IMG/VR virus record: IMGVR_UViG_3300006802_000077
Location: 27,776 to 91,775 of that record
Source of the DNA: a virus
Length of the DNA: 64,000 nucleotides
Reading direction: 5' to 3' (one strand)
Part shown: positions 28,299 through 37,420 of the stretch, piece by piece
Layout: each line of letters opens with the position of its first letter
Position numbering within the stretch: position 1 is the stretch's first letter
Position numbers and translations under genes: made by a program
The notes under the pieces: model-generated
What the model was told of the DNA's origin: nothing
Databases searched by the model: none
What the model saw: only the letters and a program-made list of their open reading frames with translations

Positions 28299-29920
28299 CA
28301 GAAGGCGGTTATCTTGGTAATGACCGACTAAAAAAAGTTGGTGTTGAAATATCATATACCGAAGAACAAGTCAAAGAAATTATAAAATGTTCTGAAGACC
28401 CGGTATATTTTATTAAAAACTATGTTCAGATCGTACACGTTGATAGAGGTTTAATACCTTTTGATATGTGGCCGTTTCAAGAAGAAATGGTCAAAGATTT
28501 CCATGAAAATCGTTTTTCAATTTGTAAGATGCCTCGGCAGGTTGGTAAAACGACTACGACAGTTGGTTATATGTTGTGGTGTGTTTTATTCCAAGATGAA
28601 TACACGATTGCAATTTTGGCCAACAAAGGCGCCTTAGCTCAAGAAATACTTTCACGTTTACAGAAAGCTTATGAATATTTACCACTTTGGTTACAACAAG
28701 GTATCATTACTTGGAACAAAAGAAGTGTTGAACTGGAAAACGGTTCAAAAATTTATGCTTATGCAACATCCGCAGCTGGTGTTCGTGGTGGCACATACAA
28801 CTTAATATTTTTAGACGAATTTGCTTTCGTGCCTAAGAATATGGCAGACGATTTCTTTACGTCTACTTACCCTGTTATTTCTTCTGGTCAAACGACAAAA
28901 GTTATCATTGTTTCAACCCCTTATGGTCTAAACCACTTTTATAAGATGTGGGTCGATGCGTCTGAAAGTCGTTCTCTTTACAAGCCAATTGAAGTTCATT
29001 GGTCGCAAGTTCCTGGCCGTGATGCTAAATGGCGTGAAGAAACCATAAGAAATACCAGTGAAGAACAGTTTCGCCAAGAATTTGAGACTGAGTTCATTGG
29101 TTCATCGGCAACTTTAATATCTGGTGCTAAATTAAGAAGTCTGGCATTTTTTAATCCTTTATCTTCCGATGATAATTTAGACATTTATGAACAACCCAAA
29201 CCCGGACATTTGTATATCTGTACGGTGGATTGTTCAGAAGGTGTTGAACAGGATTATTCAACTATAAATGTTCTTGATGTTTCCCAAACTCCATATAAAC
29301 AAGTTGCTAAATACCGAAACAATAAATTACCATTATTGTTTTTTCCAACAATCATTTACTCGATTGCAAATAGATTCAATGAAGCGTTTGTTTTAATTGA
29401 GACAAATAATGTTGGCCAACAAGTTGTAGATATATTACACTATGACTTAGAATACGAAAATGTTTATAAAATTGACCATCATCACATAAAAGGACAAACA
29501 ATATCGGGTGGATTCAAACGAGCGGCCAGTTTTGGTATTAAAACCACCAAATCAGTTAAAAAAATTGGTTGTGCAAACCTCAAAACTCTAATAGAAACTG
29601 ACAAATTAATCATTAATGATTTTGACACTATTGCAGAACTGAACACATTTACAAGAATCCGAGATACATACCAAGCAGAAGAAGGTAATAACGATGACTT
29701 AGTAATGGGTTTAGTACTGTTTGCATGGCTAACCGCACAGTCATACTTCAGAGATTCTACGAATATTGACATCCGTAGAGTACTTATAGAAGAATATAAT
29801 ATGGCCGAAGAAGAAAATATCACTCCTGTAGGTTTTATCGAAGATGGACGAAAAGAAGAAATTATAAATGATGGATATGACATTTGGACTGAAAGAGGTT
29901 ATCCATCTTCAATTTTATAA
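28295..29920 (+). CDS. 17: Terminase large subunit gp17
   Basis: The ATPase-nuclease of DNA packaging. The N-terminal ATPase carries Walker A RQVGKTT at 81-87, Walker B NLIFLDEF at 169-176 and the STPYG coupling motif at 207-211. The C-terminal RNase H-like nuclease has its first metal site in TVDCSEGVEQDYS at 310-322 (D312), a VLIETNN strand and a late NDDLVMGLVLF. At 541 residues it is somewhat shorter than T4 gp17. The start overlaps the Dps gene by ATGA. Confidence 0.95.
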   Translation: MTEGGYLGNDRLKKVGVEISYTEEQVKEIIKCSEDPVYFIKNYVQIVHVDRGLIPFDMWPFQEEMVKDFHENRFSICKMPRQVGKTTTTVGYMLWCVLFQDEYTIAILANKGALAQEILSRLQKAYEYLPLWLQQGIITWNKRSVELENGSKIYAYATSAAGVRGGTYNLIFLDEFAFVPKNMADDFFTSTYPVISSGQTTKVIIVSTPYGLNHFYKMWVDASESRSLYKPIEVHWSQVPGRDAKWREETIRNTSEEQFRQEFETEFIGSSATLISGAKLRSLAFFNPLSSDDNLDIYEQPKPGHLYICTVDCSEGVEQDYSTINVLDVSQTPYKQVAKYRNNKLPLLFFPTIIYSIANRFNEAFVLIETNNVGQQVVDILHYDLEYENVYKIDHHHIKGQTISGGFKRAASFGIKTTKSVKKIGCANLKTLIETDKLIINDFDTIAELNTFTRIRDTYQAEEGNNDDLVMGLVLFAWLTAQSYFRDSTNIDIRRVLIEEYNMAEEENITPVGFIEDGRKEEIINDGYDIWTERGYPSSIL

Positions 29921-29923
29921 AAC

Positions 29924-29931
29924 ACTAAATA
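29924..29931 (+). promoter_or_regulatory. Late promoter motif before gp18
   Basis: ACTAAATA lies just after the gp17 stop and 50 bases before gp18. It fits the relaxed late consensus xCTAAATA seen at other structural genes of this window. A second weak AT-rich stretch follows. Activity not shown. Confidence 0.5.
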
Positions 29932-29981
29932 GTATATCAAGAAATCTTAAATTGACCCTGTAAAAACATAAGGAGAAATCC

Positions 29982-31667
29982 ATGGCATTCCAATTATCAC
30001 CTGGGGTAAACGTATCTGAGATTGACCTCACTACGGTTGTCCCCGCAGTCGCCACTTCAACTGGCGCAATTGCTGGAAATTTTGCATGGGGTCCAGTCAA
30101 TGAAATAGTTACCATTTCTGACGAGGTTCGCCTAGCAGACACATTTGGTAAACCTAATGAAGATAATTATGAACACTGGTTCTCAGCATCAAACTTCCTA
30201 TCATATTCTAATAATTTAAAAGTTGTTCGAGCTGCCGGCTCCGGAGCATTAAATGCTGGTTCCAATTCAACCGGAGTACTTGTCGGTAATGATGATGAAT
30301 ATTCAAGTGCTACACTCACTCTAGTCACCCACGGCGAATGGATTGCAAGATTTCCTGGTGAACTAGGCAATTCACTTAGTGTTGAGATGGTAGACAGCAA
30401 CACAATTACCACCTTGGCCAATAGTGGTCTGGACAAATTTGTTCCTTCTGCTGCACCTGGAACATCTACTTGGGTAAATGCACAAGGAGGTTCGGATGAT
30501 GAACTGCACGTTATTGTAATTGATGCTCAAGGCAAATTTACTGGTGTGGCAGGACAAGTTTTAGAAACATTCCTTTATGTCTCTAAAGCTTCTGATGCTA
30601 AAGATGATTATGGTAATACAAATTATTACGCTCAAGTCATAAACAATAGGTCGAAATATATCCGTTGGGCTGCCCACACAGATTTGACGACGGCCGCCGA
30701 AAGTTGGGGAAATACAGCTGCCAATGTAACATTTGCTAACCTGACTTCAAATGTTACATCAATATTAAATGGTGGTGCTGATGGTACTTACAGTTCTGGA
30801 AATACTGTAACAGGTTTAGGTTTGTTTGCATCGGCTGAAGCTGTTGACGTTTCGTTGTTAATTGGTGGTCCTGCCGATTCGACTGTTGTTAGTGAACTAC
30901 ACGATATTGTCGAATCCAGAAAAGATTGTCTTGCTTTCATTTCACCAGAAAAAGCTGATGTTGTAAACAATGCTGGTTCTGAAGCAACAGACGCTATTGC
31001 ATATCGTGATGGCTTAACATCATCTTCTTTTTTGGTGATGGATTCAAATTGGAAATATCAATACGACAAGTACAACGACAAGTATCGTTGGATTCCTTGT
31101 AACGCTGATGTTGCTGGTGCTTGTGCAAGAACAGACCAGCAACGTGACCCATGGTACTCGCCAGGTGGTTTAAATCGAGGTATACTTAAAAATGTTATTA
31201 AGTTGGCATGGAATCCAAATCAAGCCGACCGTGATAACCTCTACCAAAAAGGTATCAACCCAATAGTTTCTTTTGCTGGTGAAGGTACAGTTCTGTTTGG
31301 TGACAAAACAATGTTGTCTAAGCCTTCTGCATTTGACCGCATTAATGTTCGCCGGCTGTTTATTGTACTTGAGAAAGCAATTTCCCGTGCTGCACGGTAC
31401 TCAATGTTTGAATTTAATGACCAATTCACAAGAGCACAGTTTGTAAATTTGGTCGAACCATTCTTGCGTGATGTACAAGGCCGCCGTGGTATTACCGACT
31501 TCCGTGTTGTTTGTGACGAATCCAATAATACTGGACAAGTTATTGACCGTAACGAATTTGTTGGTGATATCTACATTAAGCCCGCACGTTCTATTAACTT
31601 TATCCAACTCAACTTTGTTGCGGTTCGCACAGGCGTATCGTTTAATGAAGTTGTAGGACAGTTCTAA
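29982..31667 (+). CDS. 18: Tail sheath protein gp18
   Basis: The contractile sheath subunit. The N-terminus SPGVNVSEIDLTTVVP and the following TGAIAGNFAWGPVN are diagnostic of phage sheath proteins. The C-terminal conserved domain includes WYSPGGLNRGILKNV (about residue 390) and the closing RSINFIQLNFVAVRTGVSF. A strong AAGGAGAAAT ribosome site suits high expression. The length of 561 is shorter than in T4 (659), as in other distant T4 relatives that lack part of the outer domains. Confidence 0.95.
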   Translation: MAFQLSPGVNVSEIDLTTVVPAVATSTGAIAGNFAWGPVNEIVTISDEVRLADTFGKPNEDNYEHWFSASNFLSYSNNLKVVRAAGSGALNAGSNSTGVLVGNDDEYSSATLTLVTHGEWIARFPGELGNSLSVEMVDSNTITTLANSGLDKFVPSAAPGTSTWVNAQGGSDDELHVIVIDAQGKFTGVAGQVLETFLYVSKASDAKDDYGNTNYYAQVINNRSKYIRWAAHTDLTTAAESWGNTAANVTFANLTSNVTSILNGGADGTYSSGNTVTGLGLFASAEAVDVSLLIGGPADSTVVSELHDIVESRKDCLAFISPEKADVVNNAGSEATDAIAYRDGLTSSSFLVMDSNWKYQYDKYNDKYRWIPCNADVAGACARTDQQRDPWYSPGGLNRGILKNVIKLAWNPNQADRDNLYQKGINPIVSFAGEGTVLFGDKTMLSKPSAFDRINVRRLFIVLEKAISRAARYSMFEFNDQFTRAQFVNLVEPFLRDVQGRRGITDFRVVCDESNNTGQVIDRNEFVGDIYIKPARSINFIQLNFVAVRTGVSFNEVVGQF

Positions 31668-31670
31668 ATA
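31663..31670 (+). promoter_or_regulatory. Late promoter motif before gp19
   Basis: TCTAAATA overlaps the gp18 stop codon and lies 22 bases before the gp19 start, a suitable distance for a late promoter. Because it includes TAA, chance occurrence cannot be excluded. Confidence 0.4.
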
Positions 31671-31692
31671 TAAGAGAAACAGGAGAAAATAA

Positions 31693-32238
31693 ATGGCATT
31701 AAATATTAACGAATTTAGAAGCCAAATGACTGGTGACGGTGCCCGTCCCAATCTATTTGAAGTTTCTATGCCGTTTCCTGGGTTCTCAGCACCAGGAACA
31801 GCACAATCAAAATTAACTTTCCAATGTAAGACGGCTCAATTGCCTGGCGCCACAATTGGTGTGGTGCCTGTACAGTATTTTGGACGTGAGTTAAAGTTTG
31901 CAGGTAACAGAACATTCGCTGACTGGACAATCACAGTTATTAATGATGAAGATTTTGTCATTCGTAACGCCTTTGAGCGTTGGATGAATGGAATCAATTC
32001 ACACAATTTGAATGTTCGTAACCCAGCTGCTTTATCTCCGTTAGGATATACTGTTGATGGAGAAGTCACACAATTTGGTAAACAAGGCGACACCTTGAAA
32101 AAATACAAATTTGTTGGTTTATTTCCAACAGATTTGACACCGATTGATGTTGACTGGGGTTCAAATGATACAATTGAGGAGTTTTCTGTAACTCTGACGT
32201 ATCAATGGTGGGAATCCGTAGCCGATAATGTGGTTTAA
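31693..32238 (+). CDS. 19: Tail tube protein gp19
   Basis: The 181-residue subunit of the inner tail tube. It carries the typical N-terminus FRSQMTGDGARPNLFEVSMP, the FQCKTAQLPGATIGVVPV segment and the FADWTITVINDEDFVIRNAF strand-turn-helix of gp19. The ribosome site AGGAGAAAAT is strong. It follows the sheath gene and precedes a hairpin and the portal gene. A gp19-fold relative lies after the capsid gene at 38820. Confidence 0.95.
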   Translation: MALNINEFRSQMTGDGARPNLFEVSMPFPGFSAPGTAQSKLTFQCKTAQLPGATIGVVPVQYFGRELKFAGNRTFADWTITVINDEDFVIRNAFERWMNGINSHNLNVRNPAALSPLGYTVDGEVTQFGKQGDTLKKYKFVGLFPTDLTPIDVDWGSNDTIEEFSVTLTYQWWESVADNVV

Positions 32239-32270
32239 ATATTGGGGGGATTTTTCCCCAATATTATTTT
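32238..32270 (+). terminator. Hairpin terminator-like element between gp19 and gp20
   Basis: A perfect 10-bp inverted repeat, AATATTGGGG and CCCCAATATT, with an 8-base loop, is followed by ATTATTTT. The stem fits an intrinsic terminator, although the T-run is broken. A TTTAAATA late-like motif (32234-32241) overlaps its left arm, so a transcript starting there would carry the hairpin in the gp20 leader. Confidence 0.6.
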
Positions 32271-32284
32271 AGGATGATAAACAT

Positions 32285-33925
32285 ATGGCAATAAAACTTT
32301 TTGGTTTTACTTTAGGACAAAAGGACGTTGTTCAGCAACAACCGGCTGAGCAACCTTCTTTTGCGCTTCCTAATGAGGCTTTAGATGATGGCGCAGTAAC
32401 CGTAACACAAAATGCTTATTACGGTACATATGTAGATTTAGAAGGTTCCATTCGAAATGAATTGGAACTTATTACTCGTTACAGAGAAATGGCTAATCAT
32501 CCAGAATTGGAACAAGCCATTGATGATATTGTAAATGAAGCTATTACACACGATGAATCCGGTAGAACGGTAGATATTGTATTAGATAAATTAAAACAAC
32601 CAGAATCAATTAAGAAAAAAATTACAGAAGAATTTGAAAATGTTCTTCGTATGTTAAATTTTGGTAATCTTTCTGATGATTTGTTTAAGCGTTGGTATAT
32701 TGATGGTAGAATTTATTTCCATGCTGTGGTAGATGAATCTAAACCAAAAGAAGGTATTAAAGAACTTCGTTACATTGACCCACGGAAAATTCGCAAGGTT
32801 CGTGAAATCAAAAAAGACCGAGATCCAAAAACCGGCGCAAACATAATCAAATCAATTGCTGAATATTATGTTTATTCCGACAAAGGAACAACAACACAAA
32901 ATTATTCTGCACAAGTAAACTCAGGTTTAAGAATTGCAACCGATTCGGTTATTAATATTAACTCTGGTTTGATGGATGCAAAGAATACTTTTGTAATTTC
33001 TTATCTACACAAAGCAATTAAGCCCCTCAATCAATTGCGTATGATTGAGGACGCAGTAGTTATTTACCGAATATCAAGAGCACCAGAACGCCGTATTTTT
33101 TACATTGACGTTGGTAACTTACCAAAAGGTAAAGCAGAACAATACTTGCGTGATGTAATGGTCAAGTATCGTAACAAGATGGTTTATGATGCTTCTACTG
33201 GTGAACTCAGAGATGACCGCAAGCATATGTCAATGCTTGAAGATTTCTGGTTACCACGCCGTGAAGGTGGTAAAGGTACAGAGATTACAACTCTACCAGC
33301 TGGTCAAAACCTTGGTGAGTTAGAAGATGTTAAGTATTTTCAAAAGAAACTTCTTCAATCTTTGAATGTACCTATTTCACGTTTAGAACCACAACAAGGC
33401 GGCATGATTGGCCTTGGACGTGTTTCTGAAGTTACAAGAGATGAAGTTAAGTTTGCAAAGTTTATCCAAAGATTACGCAATAAATTCTCTCAAATTTTTG
33501 ACGACGCATTGGGCACTCAATTAGTATTAAAAGGTATTTGTACTAAAGAGGAGTGGGAAGAATTTAAAGAAAAAATTTATTATGATTATAAAAAGGATAA
33601 TAATTTTACCGAAATGCGTGAAGCTGAATTGCTTCGTGAAAGATTGAATCTATTAGGTACAGTTGACCCGTATATTGGTCGTTATTATTCTGCCAGCTGG
33701 GTCAAAAAGAATGTTTTACAAATGACAGATGACGATATTAAACGTCTGAAAAAAGAAATTGATGAAGAAGAAAAAGAAGGAACAGGTGGTCCTACTTTAC
33801 AACAAGGACAAGAACCGCCGGCTTCACCTGAAGAATATCCACCAGCAGACAATACTGGAGAAGTTGAATCACCAACTCCTCAATTGGATGCTGAGACAGA
33901 ACGGTATTCTACCAGGTTAAACTAA
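32285..33925 (+). CDS. 20: Portal protein gp20
   Basis: The dodecameric portal through which DNA enters the head. Conserved stretches include ELITRYREMANHPELEQAID near residue 58, the RELRYIDPRKIRKVREI-like segment near 160, YRISRAPERRIFYIDVGNLP near 260 and LPAGQNLGELEDVKYFQKKL near 338. The C-terminal 45 residues are Pro/Glu/Gln-rich and probably disordered. Length 546, close to T4 gp20 (524). Confidence 0.96.
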   Translation: MAIKLFGFTLGQKDVVQQQPAEQPSFALPNEALDDGAVTVTQNAYYGTYVDLEGSIRNELELITRYREMANHPELEQAIDDIVNEAITHDESGRTVDIVLDKLKQPESIKKKITEEFENVLRMLNFGNLSDDLFKRWYIDGRIYFHAVVDESKPKEGIKELRYIDPRKIRKVREIKKDRDPKTGANIIKSIAEYYVYSDKGTTTQNYSAQVNSGLRIATDSVININSGLMDAKNTFVISYLHKAIKPLNQLRMIEDAVVIYRISRAPERRIFYIDVGNLPKGKAEQYLRDVMVKYRNKMVYDASTGELRDDRKHMSMLEDFWLPRREGGKGTEITTLPAGQNLGELEDVKYFQKKLLQSLNVPISRLEPQQGGMIGLGRVSEVTRDEVKFAKFIQRLRNKFSQIFDDALGTQLVLKGICTKEEWEEFKEKIYYDYKKDNNFTEMREAELLRERLNLLGTVDPYIGRYYSASWVKKNVLQMTDDDIKRLKKEIDEEEKEGTGGPTLQQGQEPPASPEEYPPADNTGEVESPTPQLDAETERYSTRLN

Positions 33926-33928
33926 ATA
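33921..33928 (+). promoter_or_regulatory. Late promoter motif before gp67
   Basis: ACTAAATA overlaps the end of gp20 and lies 17 bases before the gp67-like start, which has its own GAGGAAAA ribosome site. It matches the relaxed late consensus shared by other structural genes here, but includes the TAA stop. Confidence 0.4.
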
Positions 33929-33945
33929 ATTAACGAGGAAAAATT

Positions 33946-34164
33946 ATGGACACACAAAAATTCATACAAAATGTTGCTGACGGCGAATCAACAAAAGCTA
34001 AAGAGACATTAGAGAATCTTTTAGCTTCTAAAGCTTTTGATTCTTTAGATGCAAGAAAACAACAGATTGCTAAAACAATTTATAACGGTGGGCAAACAGA
34101 AGTCGAGTCTGAAATTGAAGTTCAAGACACAGAAGATACTCCTTTAGAAACAGAAGAAGAATGA
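33946..34164 (+). CDS. 67: Prohead core protein gp67-like
   Basis: A 72-residue acidic protein between portal and protease genes, the place of gp67 in T4. The N-terminal half is helical (FIQNVADGESTKAKETLENL). The C-terminal 25 residues are almost all Glu, Asp, Thr and Val, as in the acidic tail of gp67. Gp67 is a minor scaffold core component cleaved by the gp21 protease. The sequence is too short for a firm family call, so position carries much of the assignment. Confidence 0.6.
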   Translation: MDTQKFIQNVADGESTKAKETLENLLASKAFDSLDARKQQIAKTIYNGGQTEVESEIEVQDTEDTPLETEEE

Positions 34165-34895
34165 AATCATTAGAAGATTTTAAAAATACTTTAGAAGAAG
34201 AAAAATCAGACTACTCTAAGTTTGATGTGTTAGTTCGTGCTGGGCTTGCTAACAAAGCTCAGCTTGCTCGTATACACCGTGTTTTGGATAAAATGACGGA
34301 AGACCGGCCACAATTTAATAATGCCGATAAAATGATTGTGCAGAATTTGTTCAATAAGATGGTCGACTTACTATCCAATAATAAACAAATTTTTCAAAAA
34401 ACTAGACAAGCAGTTAGAGAAGAATCCGAAGAAGAATTTGAAAATGCAATTCAAATTTCTGAAGAAACCCCAGACTTACCTAAGGACCCACCTTTCGTTT
34501 TGGTGTTAAAAAGAAAAGCTATAAGACTTTTTCCAAACAAAGTTAAAATGGCTTTGTATTACAACCAAAAATTAGACAAGTATTTTTCAATACCTTACGG
34601 ACCAAATGTTTCTGCTGGCCCGTTGCAAGCAGAAGAAGCCGAAGAAGAACAAGTTACGATTGTAGAAGCGGTAATGGACCAATTACATAAGATTGTAGGC
34701 AAGAAGCAAGCGAATACAGTTAAGTTTGCCAACGGCCAAACTAGGAAGGTGGACCACTTCACTGCTTCTGCAATCACTCAAGTACACAATGCCCTCAATG
34801 ATGAAAACAAAAAGAAGTTTGCAGATATGGTTCATAAATCACCTGCACACTTAGCTAAAGCATCAGACTTTGCTTTTAGTAGGGCTAAAAAATGA
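34161..34895 (+). CDS. Hypothetical protein in the prohead core operon
   Basis: A 244-residue protein between the gp67-like and gp68-like genes, overlapping both by ATGA. The N-terminal 100 residues are helical and charged; an acidic stretch (EESEEEFENAIQISEETPD) leads into a central basic block (FVLVLKRKAIRLFPNKVKMALYY in part) with the KYFSIPYG turn. The C-terminus resembles a small helical domain (VHNALNDENKKKFADMVHKS). No catalytic motif seen. By position it should be a minor prohead core or head protein; T4 has no clear counterpart of this size there. Confidence 0.55.
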   Translation: MKSLEDFKNTLEEEKSDYSKFDVLVRAGLANKAQLARIHRVLDKMTEDRPQFNNADKMIVQNLFNKMVDLLSNNKQIFQKTRQAVREESEEEFENAIQISEETPDLPKDPPFVLVLKRKAIRLFPNKVKMALYYNQKLDKYFSIPYGPNVSAGPLQAEEAEEEQVTIVEAVMDQLHKIVGKKQANTVKFANGQTRKVDHFTASAITQVHNALNDENKKKFADMVHKSPAHLAKASDFAFSRAKK

Positions 34896-35329
34896 CATTC
34901 TTAGATTGTATTTTAGAGAACAAACTAAGTGAGGCAAAAGATAAAATTATCGAGCGTCTAAATAATATTGCGGCAAAAAAATTAGAAGAAGCAAAAAAAT
35001 ATATTGCTTCTGATATGTATGAAGAAGTTGAGATAGATGAGGCTGCAAACCGCAACATTATTAAGATGGGTAGAATCAGTAAGATTCGCCGTAGGATTCG
35101 AAGAAATGCAAAAGGTCGTATTGTTGTTCAAAAGAATCGCAGACGGTCAGGTATTAAAGGATATAGAATTTCAGGTAATACAGTAAAACGTATTCCTGCC
35201 ACAGAAAGATTAAGAAAGGCACGTTTATTAAAACGGTCATGGAAAACAACTAGAAGAGCTAAATTGCGCCGGTCATTGTTAAAAAGGAAGATGTCAATGC
35301 GTAGGCGCTCATCAATGGGACTAAGATAA
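34892..35329 (+). CDS. 68: Prohead core protein gp68-like, Arg-rich tail
   Basis: A 145-residue protein. The N-terminus FLDCILENKLSEAKDKIIER resembles gp68 and other core proteins that start with a short helix and an LxE cleavage-type site (KLSE-A). The remaining 90 residues are extremely basic (repeated RRR, KRK, RRS), with a strongly positive C-terminal half. Such a protein could bind DNA or the acidic scaffold inside the prohead. T4 gp68 has a similar length (141). Start by ATGA overlap. Confidence 0.6.
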   Translation: MTFLDCILENKLSEAKDKIIERLNNIAAKKLEEAKKYIASDMYEEVEIDEAANRNIIKMGRISKIRRRIRRNAKGRIVVQKNRRRSGIKGYRISGNTVKRIPATERLRKARLLKRSWKTTRRAKLRRSLLKRKMSMRRRSSMGLR

Positions 35330-35330
35330 A

Positions 35331-35696
35331 ATGGCATATGAAATTATAAACAACAAAAGAAGTAAATCGGTAATTCGAGTTACTGGTACTGGCGATACTG
35401 CAATAAATTTATTAATGTTAGCCGCTGATAATACAGAAACCATTCAATCAGCCTCAATTACAAGTGTACTGAGTTCTTCAAACGGAATTTGGTCTGTTTA
35501 TCGTGGTGATGATAATACTGGTGTTTTAATTTTAGAATTGCCAGATGCTGTTGATTGGCCATTAACAACTCATGATATATCATTGGGTAATACATCAACA
35601 GCAAATGTTTTCATTAATAATAGTGGCGCAAACGGAACTTTAATTTTAACTGTGAGTAAACAAGCTACTTACAACCCGCCGCAGACAGGAATGTAA
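35331..35696 (+). CDS. Small virion-associated protein, hypothetical
   Basis: A 121-residue beta-rich protein between gp68-like and gp21. The pattern is RVTGTGDTAINLLML, then SITSVLSSSNGIWSVYRGDD, ILELPDAVDWP and TLILTVSKQATY. It resembles a small jelly-roll or decoration protein rather than a core protein. The start lies one base after the upstream stop, and the downstream gene begins one base after its own stop. No family known to me; a head decoration protein is a guess. Confidence 0.5.
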   Translation: MAYEIINNKRSKSVIRVTGTGDTAINLLMLAADNTETIQSASITSVLSSSNGIWSVYRGDDNTGVLILELPDAVDWPLTTHDISLGNTSTANVFINNSGANGTLILTVSKQATYNPPQTGM

Positions 35697-35697
35697 A

Positions 35698-36348
35698 ATG
35701 AAACTCATTAGAGAAACAGTAGAAGAAGTAAAGTACCTAACAGAAACCACCGAAAAAGGTGGTAAAAAGCTTTATATTGAAGGTACTTTTCTTGTTGGTG
35801 ATACAGTCAACAAAAACAATCGAATGTATAAAATGAATACTCTCAGAACTGAGGTTGAGAGATATCAAGATGAATTCATTAAGACAAATCGTGCTCTTGG
35901 TGAATTAGGTCATCCGGATACACCCACAATCAACCTTGAAAGAGTTTCACACAAGATTGTTTCATTGAGTGAGGATGGCAATACTTTTTATGGTAAAGCT
36001 TTAATTCTTGATACACCTTATGGCAATATCGTCAAAAACTTTATTGACAATGATGTTAATTTAGGTGTTTCTTCAAGAGCTCTTGGCTCTTTGCAACAAA
36101 CTAAAGAAGGTTATAACTTGGTTCAAGATGACCTTCGCCTTGCTACAGCAGCTGATATTGTTGCTGACCCCTCTGCCCCAGGCGCTTTCGTTAATGGTAT
36201 CATGGAGAATAAAGAGTGGATGTTCGTAGATGGTAAGTTTGTTGAATCGGACTTTGACCATGCAAAAAAACAAATTCGAACAGCTTCTAAACAACAAATT
36301 GAAGAAGTTGCTCTAAAATTATTCGAAAATTACCTACGAAAACTTTAA
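35698..36348 (+). CDS. 21: Prohead maturation protease gp21
   Basis: The serine protease that cleaves the core and capsid proteins after Glu in (I/L)xE sites. The conserved His lies in LGELGHP (H72) and the catalytic Ser in NLGVSSRALG (S125/S126). The N-terminal GTFLVGDTVNKNNRMY block is also typical. At 216 residues it has T4 length (212). Its likely substrates, gp22, gp23 and the core proteins, are encoded immediately around it. Confidence 0.93.
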   Translation: MKLIRETVEEVKYLTETTEKGGKKLYIEGTFLVGDTVNKNNRMYKMNTLRTEVERYQDEFIKTNRALGELGHPDTPTINLERVSHKIVSLSEDGNTFYGKALILDTPYGNIVKNFIDNDVNLGVSSRALGSLQQTKEGYNLVQDDLRLATAADIVADPSAPGAFVNGIMENKEWMFVDGKFVESDFDHAKKQIRTASKQQIEEVALKLFENYLRKL

Positions 36349-36351
36349 AAT

Positions 36352-36359
36352 TATAAATA
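36352..36359 (+). promoter_or_regulatory. Consensus late promoter before gp22
   Basis: A perfect T4 late -10 element, TATAAATA, lies just after the gp21 stop and 22 bases before the scaffold gene. It is the only exact match noted in the structural half and would drive gp22 and the capsid gene gp23, which has no motif of its own in the short gap before it. Confidence 0.75.
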
Positions 36360-36381
36360 CAAAATAATAAGGAGAATCCTA

Positions 36382-37398
36382 ATGGCTCAAAATAAACTAA
36401 TGGAAGCGGCTGCAGAAGTTCTTGCTGGTAGCAAAGCAAAAGCAGCATCTATGCCTCCGCAAAAATTAGATGGCGAAGTTGTAGACGTTGGTGGTCCTAC
36501 ACCACAAAATGCGAAACCCGATGATGATTCGCATAAAATGGATGTGACCAAAGCAGCGAAGAAAGCTACGGCACCGTCCACCAAACCCTCTGATGCTTCC
36601 GCTAAAATGGAAGAAGTCGAAGAGCAAGAAGAAGTTATTGCTGAAGAAGAGCAAGTTGAGCAAGAAAAACTCGACTTATCTGAAGACATTGATGCTTTGT
36701 TTGCTGACGATAAAAACATTTCGGAAGAATTCAAATCTAAAGTCACAACTATTTTTGAAGCCCGAGTTACTGACCGTATTTCTCAAATCCAAGAACAAAT
36801 GGAAGAGAAATATGCTAGTCAATTAGAAGAATCGGTTGAAGAAATCAAAAAAGACCTTACAGAAAAGGTTGATGATTACCTCAACTATGTTGTTGAACAA
36901 TGGATGTCGGAAAATGAAATTGCTATCGAATCTAGCCTCCGTTCTGAATTGACGGAAGAATTCATTACTGGCCTCCGTAATCTGTTCGCAGAACATTATA
37001 TTGATGTACCTGCTGAAAAAGTTGACCTTGTTGATGAACTTGCTAGTAAAGTTGAAGAACTTGAAGGCAAACTCGATGAGGAAATTGAGCGAGGCATGAG
37101 TTTCGCTAAAGCTCTTGTTGAATCACGCAAGGGTGAAATTGTTAGAGATGTAACGGAAGGTCTTACAGACACTCAAGTTGAAAAAATCAAATCGCTTGCA
37201 GAGAGCGTTGAATTCTCCACAGAGGACGAATACAAAGAAAAACTTGAGACAATCCGTGAAAACTATTTCCCCACAAATGTGAAGAAAGCTGACGAGCAAC
37301 AACTGCATGAGCAGGTAGAAGATGCTGAAGAACAAAAAGTCATTCATGACCCAATGGTTGCCGCAGTATCACAAGCTATTTCGAAAACTAAAAAATAA
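36382..37398 (+). CDS. 22: Prohead core scaffold protein gp22
   Basis: The major scaffolding protein of the head. The 338-residue product is highly charged and helical, with an acidic centre (EEVEEQEEVIAEEEQVEQEK) and long coiled-coil-like segments (DRISQIQEQMEEKYASQLEE; DELASKVEELEGKLDEEIER). The end KVIHDPMVAAVSQAISK is the conserved C-terminus of gp22 in distant T4 relatives. It has an AAGGAGAATCCT ribosome site and precedes gp23. It should be degraded by gp21 during maturation. Confidence 0.9.
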   Translation: MAQNKLMEAAAEVLAGSKAKAASMPPQKLDGEVVDVGGPTPQNAKPDDDSHKMDVTKAAKKATAPSTKPSDASAKMEEVEEQEEVIAEEEQVEQEKLDLSEDIDALFADDKNISEEFKSKVTTIFEARVTDRISQIQEQMEEKYASQLEESVEEIKKDLTEKVDDYLNYVVEQWMSENEIAIESSLRSELTEEFITGLRNLFAEHYIDVPAEKVDLVDELASKVEELEGKLDEEIERGMSFAKALVESRKGEIVRDVTEGLTDTQVEKIKSLAESVEFSTEDEYKEKLETIRENYFPTNVKKADEQQLHEQVEDAEEQKVIHDPMVAAVSQAISKTKK

Positions 37399-37420
37399 TA
37401 AAAACTAAGGAGACTTAAAA

